Shown in pieces: positions 25,109 to 36,377 of a stretch of DNA of 64,000 bases (positions are counted from its first letter, which is position 1; each line of letters begins with the position of its first letter). Source of the DNA: Coptis chinensis (lineage: Eukaryota; Streptophyta; Magnoliopsida; Ranunculales; Ranunculaceae); assembly GCA_015680905.1 (NCBI GenBank), contig CM027378.1:45338001-45402000 (forward strand). Reading direction: 5' to 3'. Under the pieces are notes generated by a model, which made no database searches, had not been told where the DNA came from, and saw only the letters and a list, made by a program, of their open reading frames with translations. Position numbers and translations under genes: made by a program.

Positions 25109-25989
25109 TCTAGTGGGTTACATCTCGTCTAGACCTATTTGTCTATACAAATAAAAGCGGGAGTAAGTTGACACTAGCCCCCCCCAAGTCTAATAACGCG
25201 GGTCGTCGTGATATAGAATCTCCTAAAGTGCATTGTCTGACAAAGGGGCTACCGGTCCTTTGTACTTAACAATTCCATTATGTTCGATAGAGTTGGGAAT
25301 TGTTACGTTAAAAAAGGCGTCTTTTGGTATATTGGTCTTACGCCTAGTAGTACCTGATTTCTTAAGAAACTTAGCATGGTGTGGTAGCTTTTTATAGCTT
25401 CGAGGAAGGGAAGGTTTATAGTTAGATTCTTGAAAACATCCCTAATCTCCTCGTAATTTGTATCCCTAGTTAACATGGCTAATTTTTGTGGAAACGGTGG
25501 TTTCGTCTATATTTAGCAATGGTATTACCCGGTGTTTAACCGCGGCTTCCTCGTTTCTTAGGTTTTGTTGTAATGGCGGTACCTCTACGGTGGTAGGCTC
25601 TTGAGTTTCTTTTTGGTATCTAGTAATATAGCGGTGTAGGGTTATCTTGGTGTGGTAACTATAGGCATAGTTACTTTGTTATCAACCACTCTGCCGAATG
25701 GAGAGTGGTGATGGCCTTTAGCTCACCTACATTTTCATATTCACTACTAGTATTATCGGTTACCTCAAAGGCTGTATTTGTTGTTTTAGGATTAGGTATT
25801 TCGTTACTTGGAAACACACTTTTGGGTTGGGCTTTATCTTGAGCCAACCGTTTGGTTAAATTATTAACGGATTGTAGAAAAGCCGTTGGTTAGATTGAGC
25901 CATGGTTTGGAAAAGTTTTTTGGCTCACTTGTATGAAGGTGTCAAGACGATCCGGTTGTGTGGGTGTAGTAGTCCGGGGGTGTGGTTGG

Positions 25990-27297
25990 GAACTATTTCC
26001 GTGAATTATTTATGGGTGGATTTTGGTAGTTATTATTTCTTTGGAACGATACCTCTACTAGCATTATAATTATTATAACTACTTTGACCTTGTGCTTGAC
26101 CTTGTCGAGGTTGCACTTGGTTGTTATAATTATTAAAATTCCCGACCACGCCCTTGTCGTAATGGGGCTTGGTTAAAGTTGTGCGTAGGCCCTAACATAT
26201 TGATTATTGTACCCTTGGGGTGTGACGCTTTTGGTTATTTCTCCAACCGAAGTTGGGATTTTGTCTCAAAGGGCGTTAGGTTCACTATTAATGGAATAAG
26301 CCCTGTTCATAGGCTATAGGGACGATGGGAGTCGAGATGCTTTCGGGGCTCCAAATGAAACTACATGGATTTGAATTTACATTCATGACGGGGATAGGAT
26401 TTTGTTGAACCGAAATGGCCTCTACCTTTTAGTGAGTGATTCGATTAGAGTTTTTAGCTCGGGATCGTGTTTAATTTCAAACATACCGGGCGGCCTTAAC
26501 TGTATTAGAAGAACTAGCGGGCGGTGGATATCGTCACTACCCCCCAGGTTGTTATTTAAACTTAGTTTGGTCCTCTAAAAATTTATAAGCCTCAGGGCTC
26601 CTTTGCTTAAGAAACTACCCCCATTCATTATGTCTAGGACTTCTTTATGGTGGTGTAGAAGTCCTTTGAAAAGGCACGAACTAACGTGTCTTTTTAGCTA
26701 AGTTATGATGTAGACACTCTATAAGGAGATCGGTGAAACGATTCCAAGCCTCCTCGAAAATGATTCATGAGGATTTTGTCGAAAGAAATGAATCTTGGAA
26801 AGCATCTCATCCGTCTTTAGGGGTGGGTAAAATGTTCCATAAACAAATGAACAAGTTTAGCCCACGAGTCCACGAATTAGGCGTTTGGGCGCTTAACCAA
26901 GACGCCTTTATCGGCTAAGGTGAAAGGGAATACCCTTAATTTAATTTGTTCCGCACCAACCGTAGGATGGTGGAATGTTGTTAGGACTTGTTCAATCCTA
27001 CGCGTAATGCCGATAAGGTTTTCATGGTCTAATCCATGAAAAACGGGTAACAAATTAAAATATTTTGGAGGGATTCGAAATCCCCGGGTCCGCTAGAACG
27101 ATGCAAGATTTGGGGATATCGCTCAAGGCTTTGTAGAAGTCAGAGAGAGGCCTCTCTTCTTCGTCGGGCATTGTGTCAGGTGATGTGTGTGAAATAGTAG
27201 CTAGAGGTGTAGTGGGTGGTATACTAGATAGACTTGTTTGTTGACGTTGTTGTGTAATGACGTTCGGTGTTTTTGTTCGGCCAGACCTTAATCTCAT
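25990..27297 (-). pseudogene. gag-like region of the Athila-like element
   Basis: A minus-strand frame opens with MRLRSGRTKTPN, the basic start typical of Athila gag. It is followed by LADPGISNPSKIFRIPP and, in the decayed text beyond, by gag-like phrases such as FHGLDHENL and EEAWNRFTDLLIEC. The body is broken many times. No intact zinc knuckle was found. Confidence 0.75.
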
Positions 27298-27761
27298 ACA
27301 AAGCTAAAACCAAACTTAGCTAAACACATCAACACTCCAAACAATTCTGATATACTAGTATAAACCTCTAACAGGAGAGCGAGGTGTGGAAGAAAGGAAT
27401 ACGATTGCGTCCCCTGCATCGCTTATGAATAAGCGTCTTGTTTACGCTTGTTCGGTGTATATAGCGAGTTAGAACACCGAAAAATATGAAAGATCAAAGT
27501 TCGAATCAAAACCGCCGAAATCCGAAAATTTTTGTTTAAGAGCGGTGCGCGCTCGGATAGAAGCGCCGTCTCTCCGGTAATTTTCAAATTACGGTGTTTT
27601 TAGGGCGGGTCGGCTCAAGGAAAGCTTGTATCGGTTATATTTTTACCGAATTTTTCAACTCTGAAATGGACAACCACAGTATGAATCAAACAAGGGTGGG
27701 TGGGTGTAATGGGACTTTAAGAACAATACTAACACTACGAAAACAATACGAAAGTGAAACT

Positions 27762-27779
27762 AAGATGGCAGCGGCGCCA
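27762..27779 (-). other. primer binding site of the Athila-like element
   Basis: The minus strand reads TGGCGCCGCTGCC about 17 bases inside the right LTR. This resembles the TGGCGCCGTTGCC sites of Athila and Tat elements and supports a right-to-left reading. Confidence 0.75.
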
Positions 27780-27796
27780 TTTGATAAAAGTAAATT

Positions 27797-29269
27797 TATA
27801 TAGTCTACTCACGAAATGAACGATGAAATCAAAACGTAAGTAAACTAAAACTATCTTATGATGCTTTATATTTATCAAAGATTCTACTCTCAAGTCTATG
27901 AGATATAGTGGAGTAGAGTGATTCGTTCCACTCTTAGTCCTTCCGCATGCTATGTTCTCAAGTGTAAGTACTCTAAACTTAAAGTCTAATGAGAGATTTA
28001 CTGAAAAAGCAACTAGACTACGATCTGACTACCCACCTAAAATGCAACTAGTCGACGATGACAATAAACTAAGGGAATGCTTCGTTGATTCTATGATAAG
28101 GAGTTAGAGGGATTGATTCCACCTTAACTTCGACTTAATCCTATTAACGATTTAATCGTCGTAATCCAATTGAATCGCTTCGCGAGAACAATTGGTTCTT
28201 CCTAATCCCTAATTACACATGGCATTCCTACCAATTCATAACTAGCATGTGAACGATTAAACTCATTCTCATGGTGAACTAATCGTTTCTAGAGTGGAAA
28301 GAAAATTACGACGATTCTACAATATTCGGAATCAAGCTTTCATCAAGGCTTCTCAACCCCCTCTAATGGAGGTTTAGCCGAGAATCATTACGCAATCATT
28401 TCCGATTACATTTAAACTAAACATGATATAAAGAATTGAAATTTACTTAATTAAACAATAATGAAATCTAATTTAATGACTCAATTGAAATAAAGACATG
28501 AATTGAAATTAGATCTAGGAATGGAAATGACAAAATCGAAATTGAGAAAACAACTATTTTATTTATCTAATCAATCAAGAACAATGATTCAAAGACTTAA
28601 TCTAAAACAAGAATTGAAAATGGAACTAAAGCTTAATTTAATTAATGAAAACAGATCTAGAATTATCTATAATATTTTAGGTCTAACTAGCTACCATTAA
28701 CAATGAGCTAAGCTTTTGTTTTTATACATTCAGATCCAAAAATCGTGCATGGGCTTGGAGCCATGTTTTGGGCCAGAGAATCAGGCCCAAAACCCAATTC
28801 TTTCAGTCCAAAAAGGCCTATTCAGCTGCAGTTGGTTTCAACAGACTTTTCGTCCACTTCTGCTCCTCTGATTGGGTCAAGGCTTAGACCATTGGAAAGC
28901 TCTTTCCGAGCCGGTCGTTTTGACATAAGGTAGGCCCCATTCCGAGGTCTGAGTCCAAAGATATGGCCTTCCGGAAGTTCTCACGACTTTGTGTCTTTGT
29001 TTTACGCCCGGCGTCGAATTTTCAACTTTTGACCGGGCTTTTAGAAAGGCTTTGTCTTCTTGAATCATGGCCTTTAATCACGGAACTCCTTAGTAACCGA
29101 CCTTTGCTCCTTTATCTCGCTAAAGTGGCACATATCTGCACATAATGGACTTTGAGGCCTAAAATGCATAAAAACACGTAATCAGTGTTAACTCTTAATT
29201 ATTACTCACATAATTGGTCTAAAGGTATGACTGTTAAAGGGTTAAAACTACAGTTTTGGGCTCTTATCA
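27797..29269 (-). repeat. 5' LTR of the Athila-like element
   Basis: About 1.47 kb and paired with 16705-18166. The LINE resumes directly to its right at 29270. The outer part (28530-29269) is close to its partner and the inner part (27797-28500) is clearly more diverged. Confidence 0.88.
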
Positions 29270-30030
29270 ATACACTTTGCACACCTACATGTGAAACAAT
29301 GGATTGATTATTGGTATAATCCGCCACCCAACTGGCCAATCAATCATACGCTCTGGACCAAATTCTATTTACACTTATATTGGACTTTATGGTCGGAGAG
29401 ATGCTCGGTTTACCATGATCGTAGAAGACCAAACATGTTTAAATTGTCTTTATCTATGCAAATGTTCTTTAACTGTAATGAGAGCATCTTAATCTTGCAG
29501 GAACAAAGAGTTAAAACTGTTCATCAAATCTTGTGGAAACTACCCCACACAAACTGTGTTAAACTAAATGTTGATGCTTCTTTCACAAAAGGAAAGAACA
29601 CAACATATGGCTATGTGCTTAGGGACTCATCTGGCCTTTTCTTGGCTGCAGGAACTGAACAAGGAAAAGATAACACAGCAGAAGAAGCAGAAAGCAGAGG
29701 AATGCTCAGAGCAGTCCAATGGAGCTTGAAGTTCAATCATATGAAGATAGAAGTGGAAACTGACTCCCAAACTGTCAGTAACTTTTTAGGAAATAAGAAG
29801 ATTGTAAATATAGGCTGGTCTTCTCAGCTATATCTTAATGAGGCTCTGGCCCTATTAACTACTAAGGAACACTTTTGTACTATGTGGATAAACCTGGAAA
29901 CAAAGTGACCCATATGTTAGCTTGCCATGGAATTTCCTCCCCTGTTCCTCAAGAATGGTTAATAACCCCGCCATTGTGGCTTCGGGACATTCTTAGCAGT
30001 GACAGAAACAATGTAAATTTTCCTATCTAA
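29270..30030 (+). mobile_element. LINE, right segment (RNase H domain and C-terminus)
   Basis: The LINE frame resumes at the LTR edge (HVKQWIDYWYNPP). It runs into an RNase H (RVT_3) domain: KLNVDASFTKGKNTTYGYVL, then AEEAESRGMLRAVQW, then EVETDSQTVSNFL. Near 29880 one frame change is followed by GNKVTHMLACHGISSPVPQE and a natural end at NVNFPI with TAA near 30028-30030. The D...E...D residues of RNase H are visible. This half and the left half are the same plus-strand element separated by 12.6 kb. Confidence 0.9.
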
Positions 30031-30224
30031 TTAATATATATATAATTGCAGATTGTGACAAAATCGAACACCAATTCTCGATGTCTGATTCAAAGAGGAT
30101 ACTTTTTTTTTTTGTTTGTTAATTAGATAGGAAAATTTACATTGTTTCTCTTATATATATATATATATATATTAGATAGGAAAATTTACATTGTTTTACA
30201 TCCTTTGCTAAGAATGTCCCGGCC

Positions 30225-30259
<35 letters not shown>

Positions 30260-30475
30260 AGATAGGAAAATTTACATTGTTTACATCCTTTGCTAAGAAT
30301 GTCCCGAAGCCACAATATATATATATATATATATATATATTCTCTTTTGAATCGGACATCGAGAATTGGTGTTCGATTTTGTCACAATCTGCAATTTGAG
30401 GTCTCACAAAAGTTTGATTTATATTATATATTGGGAATTTGTTATGCTTCGAGATGATAAAATTAGATTCCATAT
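30031..30475. repeat. tangle of inverted LINE-end and flank copies with TA tracts
   Basis: The LINE end (cattcttagc then acaatgtaaattttcctatc) recurs inverted, whole or in part, near 30120-30150, 30172-30228 and 30252-30313. The adjoining flank cagattgtgacaaaatcgaa at 30050-30102 recurs inverted at 30342-30395. These pieces are separated by (TA)n runs near 30150-30172, 30229-30253 and 30315-30341. The open frame across 30258-30473 is an artefact of these copies. Confidence 0.85.
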
Positions 30476-30493
30476 ATATATATATATATATAT

Positions 30494-30840
30494 GGGGAGG
30501 GATAGAGCCACAGGCACTGTAGCCACAGTCTAGACACAGCCAATCCTATCCCTCTATCTATTCCAATCCTACGGAGCATCTCAATTCTCAATTACAATAC
30601 GAAATAAACAAAATTTCGGAAAAAAAATTTTGCGAAACAAAAACACGAAATAAACAGAAGATCGATCATTTTCTCTTAAACCTTCTTCTCCAAAATTGGT
30701 TTCGTTTTCATTCTCAACCTGCCCAAGTTTTTAGGGTTTTATCTCTCTCTCACCAGTATCAAAGAGAACATGGGCGGCTAAAGTAAAATCCATTTTCCAC
30801 CACTTCTCTTTCTAATCAACCATATCTAGTTAAACCCTAT
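30494..30840 (+). repeat. left terminal inverted repeat of the MULE
   Basis: It pairs with 35265-35602 in opposite orientation. Shared phrases include CCAATCCTATCCCTCTATCT, GAAGATCGATCATTTTCTCT and TTTTTAGGGTTTTATCTCTC. Similarity is high with small insertions and deletions. Confidence 0.92.
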
Positions 30841-31829
30841 TTTCCATCTTATTGAAATCCATATATCAAATTCAGATCTAGTTTTCCCTCTCATTCATAT
30901 TCATGTTTTTTCATATAAAATGTTCATTGATTCACTTGTTGTATGTTAGTAATTAAAACAAAATGGTGATCACTGAACCAATTTCGCCTGGTTAGGTATC
31001 AACATTTCTGTTATTATACATTTCTTTTCTTTTTTTTTAAAGATTTGATCTTATGTGAACTAGTTAATTGAGTTTTCAGTGACTGAATAGTGAGTAATCT
31101 ACGTTTATTTGTTTGTGTGAATAATATTGATCTGAATTAATTGATATTATGTTGGATTTGAGAACTGGAATGCTTGATTTGATGTTGAGTTGTACTATTT
31201 AGCTACCAATTAATGCTTGTTGATGATGATATTAGTTTCAAGTTTTGATGTTAATGTTTATTTCTTCAAGTGTATCTAGTCACGAATTTTTTTTGTGTAT
31301 GTATTTGATGTTTACTACGCACTAGATTTGTTATGATTGGCTTCATGGAGTTTGGTTTTTAAAGCATTATGAACATTAGACTTATAATTCAATTTGTGAA
31401 CAACTGTGTATGCAAGAATTTTGAACACTATATATGAAATTCTGTTAATGAGGAATTGGAGAGAGATAGAAACGAGATATGGGTGGACTATTAGTGGGTC
31501 ATCACCTGATCCTTATGAATGCGGTATTCGCCAAGGTCTTAAGATCTTTTCGCGGGAGTTCACATATAAGTTTGAGAATGGGCGAGGGCTAGATTTTCAG
31601 AGCATAGATGGCTGGAGGAGAAGATGTCTTGCAATTAGTTGTGAATCAGGGATTTGAAGTTGGCAATTAGTACATACCATTAATCACTATGATGTCTTGC
31701 ATATTTACTTGTTCGTGTTAGTATAAGCCATATATATGGGTATTGGTCTATTTGACACTTGAGATGCAGAACCCAAGCCAGTGTTAACTCTACTAATCAC
31801 TGTTTATGTTTGCATACTTCTATTTTCAG

Positions 31830-32333
31830 TTGTTTTTAACAAGGAAGAGGACATTGGCACGTTCACCATTAAAGCGGTGGATGATCCAAGGACTTTGAAC
31901 AAGATACTCTACATTAAACCCCCACTCAATACCCTATCTTTCAATGAACTCGTCTCCCTATGGGAGAAGAAGGTAGGAAAAAACCTTGAAAAGATTCACG
32001 TCCCTGAGGAGCAAGTTCTCAAAAACATTCAAGGTTGGTTAAAAGAAATTACTATTGCAGTAAATTATAGCTTGATTTGAGTAACACTATTTCACATTAT
32101 GTCAGTCTAATACTTGCGTTACAGTCCTTATTTTATGTGTTTATTTATTTGTGCAGGGCACCATTTCCAGAAAATGTTGGTTTGTCAATTAGCCACTTTC
32201 GGTTTATGTAAATGGGGACCGGACATACTTCGAGAATGAACCTTCATTTGGAGTTGAAGCTAGCGAACTTTATCCCGACTGAAATACACAAACTGTGGAT
32301 GAATACCTCCACACAATGGGTTATGATGTTTAT
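31830..32333 (+). pseudogene. captured PCBER / isoflavone-reductase-like fragment
   Basis: A TATTTTCAG acceptor is followed by VFNKEEDIGTFTIKAVDDPR, then LNKILYIKPPLNTLSFNELV and KNLEKIHVPEEQ, ending at a donor near 32033. An intron follows, then GTGCAG and a second exon from 32157 with APFPENVGLSISH. The frame changes there before YVNGDRTYFENEPSFGVEAS, ELYP and VDEYLHTM. This is the C-terminal third of an NADPH-dependent phenylcoumaran benzylic ether or isoflavone reductase (about 310 residues when whole). One frame change and one in-frame stop make it dead. The N-terminal NADPH-binding part is absent. It keeps an intron, so it came from genomic DNA rather than a transcript. Confidence 0.85.
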
Positions 32334-33186
32334 TACTTGGAGAACAATATAATAATGTGGAAAAATTTGACTTGTAAGTTGTAACCGCATTGTTTAACCA
32401 TATGATCTGGGCATGAAGCCCAATAGTATCAATCATCACACTTAACCAACACGCTGTCCCAGTTCTGCAATGCCACCAAAACGTTCGCAAAATTAAAGTC
32501 GTATCCCCAGTCGGCTACTACATACAGAAAGTAAAAGTTATTTGATGGCATCCACAGTTCTTTTTCTAGGATTAGAATTCCAACTTTTGGTCCTTTGGTG
32601 CACACACCATGTTTGTCATGCATCCATAAGATACATTGGCGATCGCCTTTGGTTAGGTAGAAAAAAACAGAGTGAGCTCTTCTGGTACGCTCAAAATGGT
32701 GTTGTAGCCTACAGGACCACCGTTGCTTTTAACTCATAGCATGAAGCCATGAAACAACTATATCAAGAATGGTCTCATTAAAGTTGTTTTACTGGTATGG
32801 TAGTCTAACTCATCTAGGCAAAAGGATATGCAGAGGTAGTTGAAATTTGGAATCAATAGCAATGTTGTGGGAAGCACATGCGCACAATGACACAAAATGT
32901 TAGAGTTTATTTGCTCGAAAAGACAAGCTAATAAAGCTCAAGCAAGATTGAAAAGCACAAAAAAGTCTACCAAGCATACAAATTTCAACAAAACTACCAA
33001 AAGTGATAACTTAAAAAGACATGGGGAGACATAACTGACACCATATATGTTGAACTCAAGTGTAAGAGAGATGTAAGAAATGAACTACAGCTGATAGTTT
33101 GTGAGAAATATCGATTTCAAGCTAACTAACAGTTTCAAGTTGGAACACAAGATTTCATTGCCTTAAACAAACAGTGAACTACAAAA

Positions 33187-33293
33187 GAGAAACACAAGCT
33201 CCAACAGTCAACACTCTAATACAGAAAAGAGAAGATCCAATAACTAAAAAAGAGAAACACAAGCTCCAACAATCAACAGTCTAATACAGAAAA
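33187..33293. repeat. about 60 bp tandem duplication
   Basis: The phrase gagaaacacaagctccaaca followed by gtcaacactctaatacagaa recurs about 61 bp later with small changes. It lies just past the stop of the FAR1-related fragment, so it may be 3' UTR carried along with it. Confidence 0.8.
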
Positions 33294-33301
33294 TATAGGC
33301 T

Positions 33302-33960
33302 TCAATCATATTCATCATCATTTGTGTCCTCGTCTTCGTTCTCCTCCCCATCCTCGTCTTTGTTCTCCTCCTCCTCGTCCTCCTCCTCGTCCTCTAACTC
33401 TACATCTAATACTGTAAAGCAAAAAGAATAGAAAACGTCAAGTTTTAATGGTCGTAATTGTGTAAGATAGGATATTACGAATTAAGCTTAAGGAAGCAAT
33501 ATTATACTTACTTAGGCCCTTCTTTCTGTTTGGATTTTCAGGACAATTTCGTATTTCATGGTTAACACCAACTTTGTTACAACATGTACATCTCCTCTCT
33601 GTCTTTGCTTTGGCTTTTACATGCTTGTTCAAGACCCCTTTTATTCTACTACATGTCCTTAGTTTTCTTATAAATCTTCACTTTTTTTTTTTCTTTCTTT
33701 TGTTTGAGAGATGTTAGGATTCAAAAGTAAAAAAGCGTGGGATGGGTTATCAAGTGGCGGTCTTGAACTATCAATAATGTTGCATGAATTAACAAATGAA
33801 AACACCAAGGTCAACTTCTTTCTGTTTCTTGAGTACCACTGATAGTTCTTGTAGTCTTTGCAGCATTAATTGATAAGCCGAATCAGTTTCTGTAGCTTCA
33901 TAAACCAACTGATTTTTAACTCCCGTAAAAAGATCTTAAGACCTTGGCGAGTACCGCATC
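33302..33960 (-). pseudogene. FAR1-related (FRS) C-terminal fragment
   Basis: Minus-strand pieces read, in order: QLVYEATETDSAYQLMLQRL with QELSVVLKKQK (33790-33945), a decayed linker, then NKHVKAKAKTERRCTCC and NKVGVNHEIRNCPENPNRKK (33520-33632). A GTAAGT donor follows, and after an intron an acidic tail (ELEDEEEDEEEENKDEDG) ends at a TGA at 33302-33304. The CX2C...HX4C knuckle and its position match the C-terminus of FAR1-RELATED SEQUENCE proteins, themselves derived from Mutator-like transposases. It could be a captured host gene or the element's own transposase remnant. The catalytic core is not present. Confidence 0.65.
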
Positions 33961-35264
33961 CATAAGGATCAGGTGATGACCCACTAATAGTCCACCCATA
34001 TCTCGTTTCTATCTCTCTTAATGATAAGGGTTACCTGGTTCTTAATGATAAAACCCTTAAAAACTTGGGCGGCGAGAATGAAAACGAAACCACTCTGCTC
34101 TTCTTCTCTCCAAAATTCTCGCCGCCCAAGTTTTCATTCTTCTCCTCCAGCCATCTATGCTCTGAAAATCTAGCCCTCGCCCATTCTCAAACCTATATGT
34201 GAACTCCCACGAAAGTTAAACCCTATAGTTTGGGTGTTAGGTGGCACAATATTGGCTGGTAGATTCTACCAGCAGTACCCATTGGTAAACAAATTCGGAC
34301 TCTCATGCATTAGGCGATCTCCTAAACAATAGGAGGTCGCCACAGAGAGTTAGCGGTTGTCAACGAAATTAAGGACAAATCTTTACTTGATCAACCACCT
34401 AGCGATTTGTCTTTAAAAGATAATATAGTTGGTGGTTTTGAAAGGAAAATGTCAAACATAAAAAAAAAACAGGCCAAACAAACAAAATAAATTTACCTCT
34501 AAAAGCCCAATTCTTTCATTTTGTGGGACATCAGATCTGCTTGAGAGTCCTCCATTGTATCCAAAGCCCTCTTTAATTCAAAGATCAACATCCAATGGTG
34601 GAATGAATCTCACGGGGCATTCTAATGAAGCTTTCTCCCTAGCTATACTATCTCCAAGGTGCTAAATGGCTTCTCCAAGATTACACCTTGTCTTTCTCCA
34701 TTGGCATAAGTCTGTAATTATAAGACGAGCATTAGATAAATGTGAAAATAAATTGCAACACGACCTAGCCAAAAATTGCAAAATATATATATGTGAAGAC
34801 CATCACAATTGTCCAATATTTGTTGTACACATCTTTGAATGTGAAAATGAAATGGATGAATATATAACTATTGATACATGCATGAAGACCAAAAGCTTCT
34901 TGCACCTCTTTTGCAAAGCTTAAAACTCGACAAGGTCCTAGAGTGTTTGTGGTAAGGGAGACATCAAATCTGGAATTTATAAGAATCAAATACAAAATTA
35001 TATGTTGTTAGTTTGAAAAAGTTCGAACATATAATTCTTAATAATATCGAAAAAGTAAAACAATGAAGTGATGAATAATGCAATACACGATAATTTAGAG
35101 GCCACACATTCTAGTAGTGCACATCTCACAACCGACCTTTAAATTTAATGTAGTATTTCCAGTTGAATTCACTCGATATCGACCTCATTTACCGTGCTAT
35201 CGCTAAGTTGACTTTCATTCCAAGATTAGATGGCAAGGCTATCAGCTATGTGCCCATCTATCTT

Positions 35265-35597
35265 TGGTAGATATGGTCGATTAGAAAGAGAAGTGGTGGA
35301 AAATGGATTTTACTTTAGCCCCATGTTCTCTTTGATCTTTGGTGAGAGAGAGATAAAACCCTAAAAACTTGGCTGAGAATGAAAAACGAAACCAATTTTG
35401 GAGAAGAAGGTTTAAGAGAAAAATGATCGATCTTCTGTTTATTTAGTGTTTTTGTTTCACAAAAATTTTTTTCTGAAATTTTGTTTATTTCAGATTGTAA
35501 TTGAGAATTGAGATGCTCAGTAGGATTGGAATAGATAGAGGGATAGGATTGGTCGTGGTCTAGATCTGGCTACTCTGATTACTGTGGCTATATCCCC

Positions 35598-35602
<5 letters not shown>
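35265..35602 (-). repeat. right terminal inverted repeat of the MULE
   Basis: This is the inverted partner of 30494-30840, ending tatatccccaccct at the element edge. The (TA)n tract begins immediately after it. Confidence 0.92.
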
Positions 35603-35676
<74 letters not shown>

Positions 35677-35815
35677 TCTTTGAATCGGACATCGAGAATT
35701 GGTGTTCGATTTTGTCACAATCTGCAATTTGAGGTCTCCCCAATCACAAGAAAGTTTGATTTATATTATATATTGGGAATTTGTTATGCTTGAGATGATA
35801 AAATTAGATTCCATC
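35603..35815. repeat. (TA)n tract plus a second copy of the MULE left flank
   Basis: A (TA)n tract at 35603-35675 is followed by about 140 bp (tctctttgaatcggacatcg through aaaattagattccat). This repeats, in the same orientation, the sequence at 30342-30475 left of the MULE. The flank duplication is far longer than any MULE target duplication. Confidence 0.9.
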
Positions 35816-36369
35816 TACTTTTTTTTGTAAGTTTATTTGTTATTGTGTATTTTTTTTTTCTTTTTTTTTTCTTTTTTTTCTTTTTTTGGCCATTTGAATT
35901 AGTTTGTAATAATTACTTCAGCCAAGAATTTACCCTGAAAATGACTGGAGTGCCTTTGAACCCACAACGTCAAAGTAATTTAGCCCTATGGGGAATTAGG
36001 CTGGAGTTTGGCTCAGTATGTTTACTATGTTGTTTACAACCATGCAAAAAATGTTGTGCTAGAACCCAAGTAGAAGAATTATTGTTCATGAAGCACTTCA
36101 GCATGACTAATTTAAGGAAATACGAGCTACCCTCTCGGTGAGTTTTGATTACCATTACAACATTGTGATGTTCATTTGTGTGTCCAATAATGACTTATTT
36201 TTTTCTTTTTTTTTTGTTTCCGCGTAATTGTTTAGTATCCAATTACAAAGTTAGTAACTGTTTTTGCCACCTCAAGACTGTAAATGCCCTGGAATATGGT
36301 TCGTGTTTCTCTAAAATTTAATATGTTCGTCTAAGCCTTGTGAAATCTTAGTTTACAAAAGAGTGAGTT
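35816..36369. other. no gene recognised
   Basis: This is T-rich sequence with an open frame (35845-36141) that starts in a poly-Phe run. The part after it (NPQRQSNLALWGIRLEFGSV) resembles nothing I know and shows no clear splice context. Confidence 0.4.
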
Positions 36370-36377
36370 CATTTTAC

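Larger units (their letters stand above)
16705..29269 (-). mobile_element. Athila-like Ty3/gypsy LTR retrotransposon, broken, without visible reverse transcriptase
   Basis: Two related sequences of about 1.46 kb in the same orientation bound the element. On the minus strand they begin TGATAAGAGCCC. A primer-binding-type TGGCGCCGCTGCC lies just inside the right LTR and a polypurine tract just inside the left LTR, so the element reads right to left. Internal order is gag-like, protease-like, then a long third region with unrecognised frames. No reverse transcriptase, RNase H or integrase motif was seen. It is broken many times over. It inserted into the LINE, whose sequence continues on both sides. 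No clear target duplication was seen. LTR divergence suggests it is not recent. Confidence 0.88.
30494..35602. mobile_element. Pack-MULE-like element (Mutator-like, about 5.1 kb)
   Basis: The ends are long inverted repeats of about 340 bp, starting GGGGAGGGATAGAGCCACAG at the left and AGGGTGGGGATATAGCCACA inward from the right. Further inverted similarity lies inside (about 31440-31620 against 33965-34200). Both ends abut (TA)n, so the expected 9 bp duplication is unreadable. Inside are a plus-strand PCBER-like fragment, a minus-strand FAR1-related fragment, and unassigned sequence at 32340-33180 and 34210-35260. No complete transposase was seen, so the element is probably non-autonomous. Confidence 0.85.

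Noticed and set aside
30258-30473. Minus-strand open frame ending CGFGTFLAKDVNNVNFPI
   Set aside because: It is inverted LINE-end sequence plus a TA tract and flank copy, not an independent gene.
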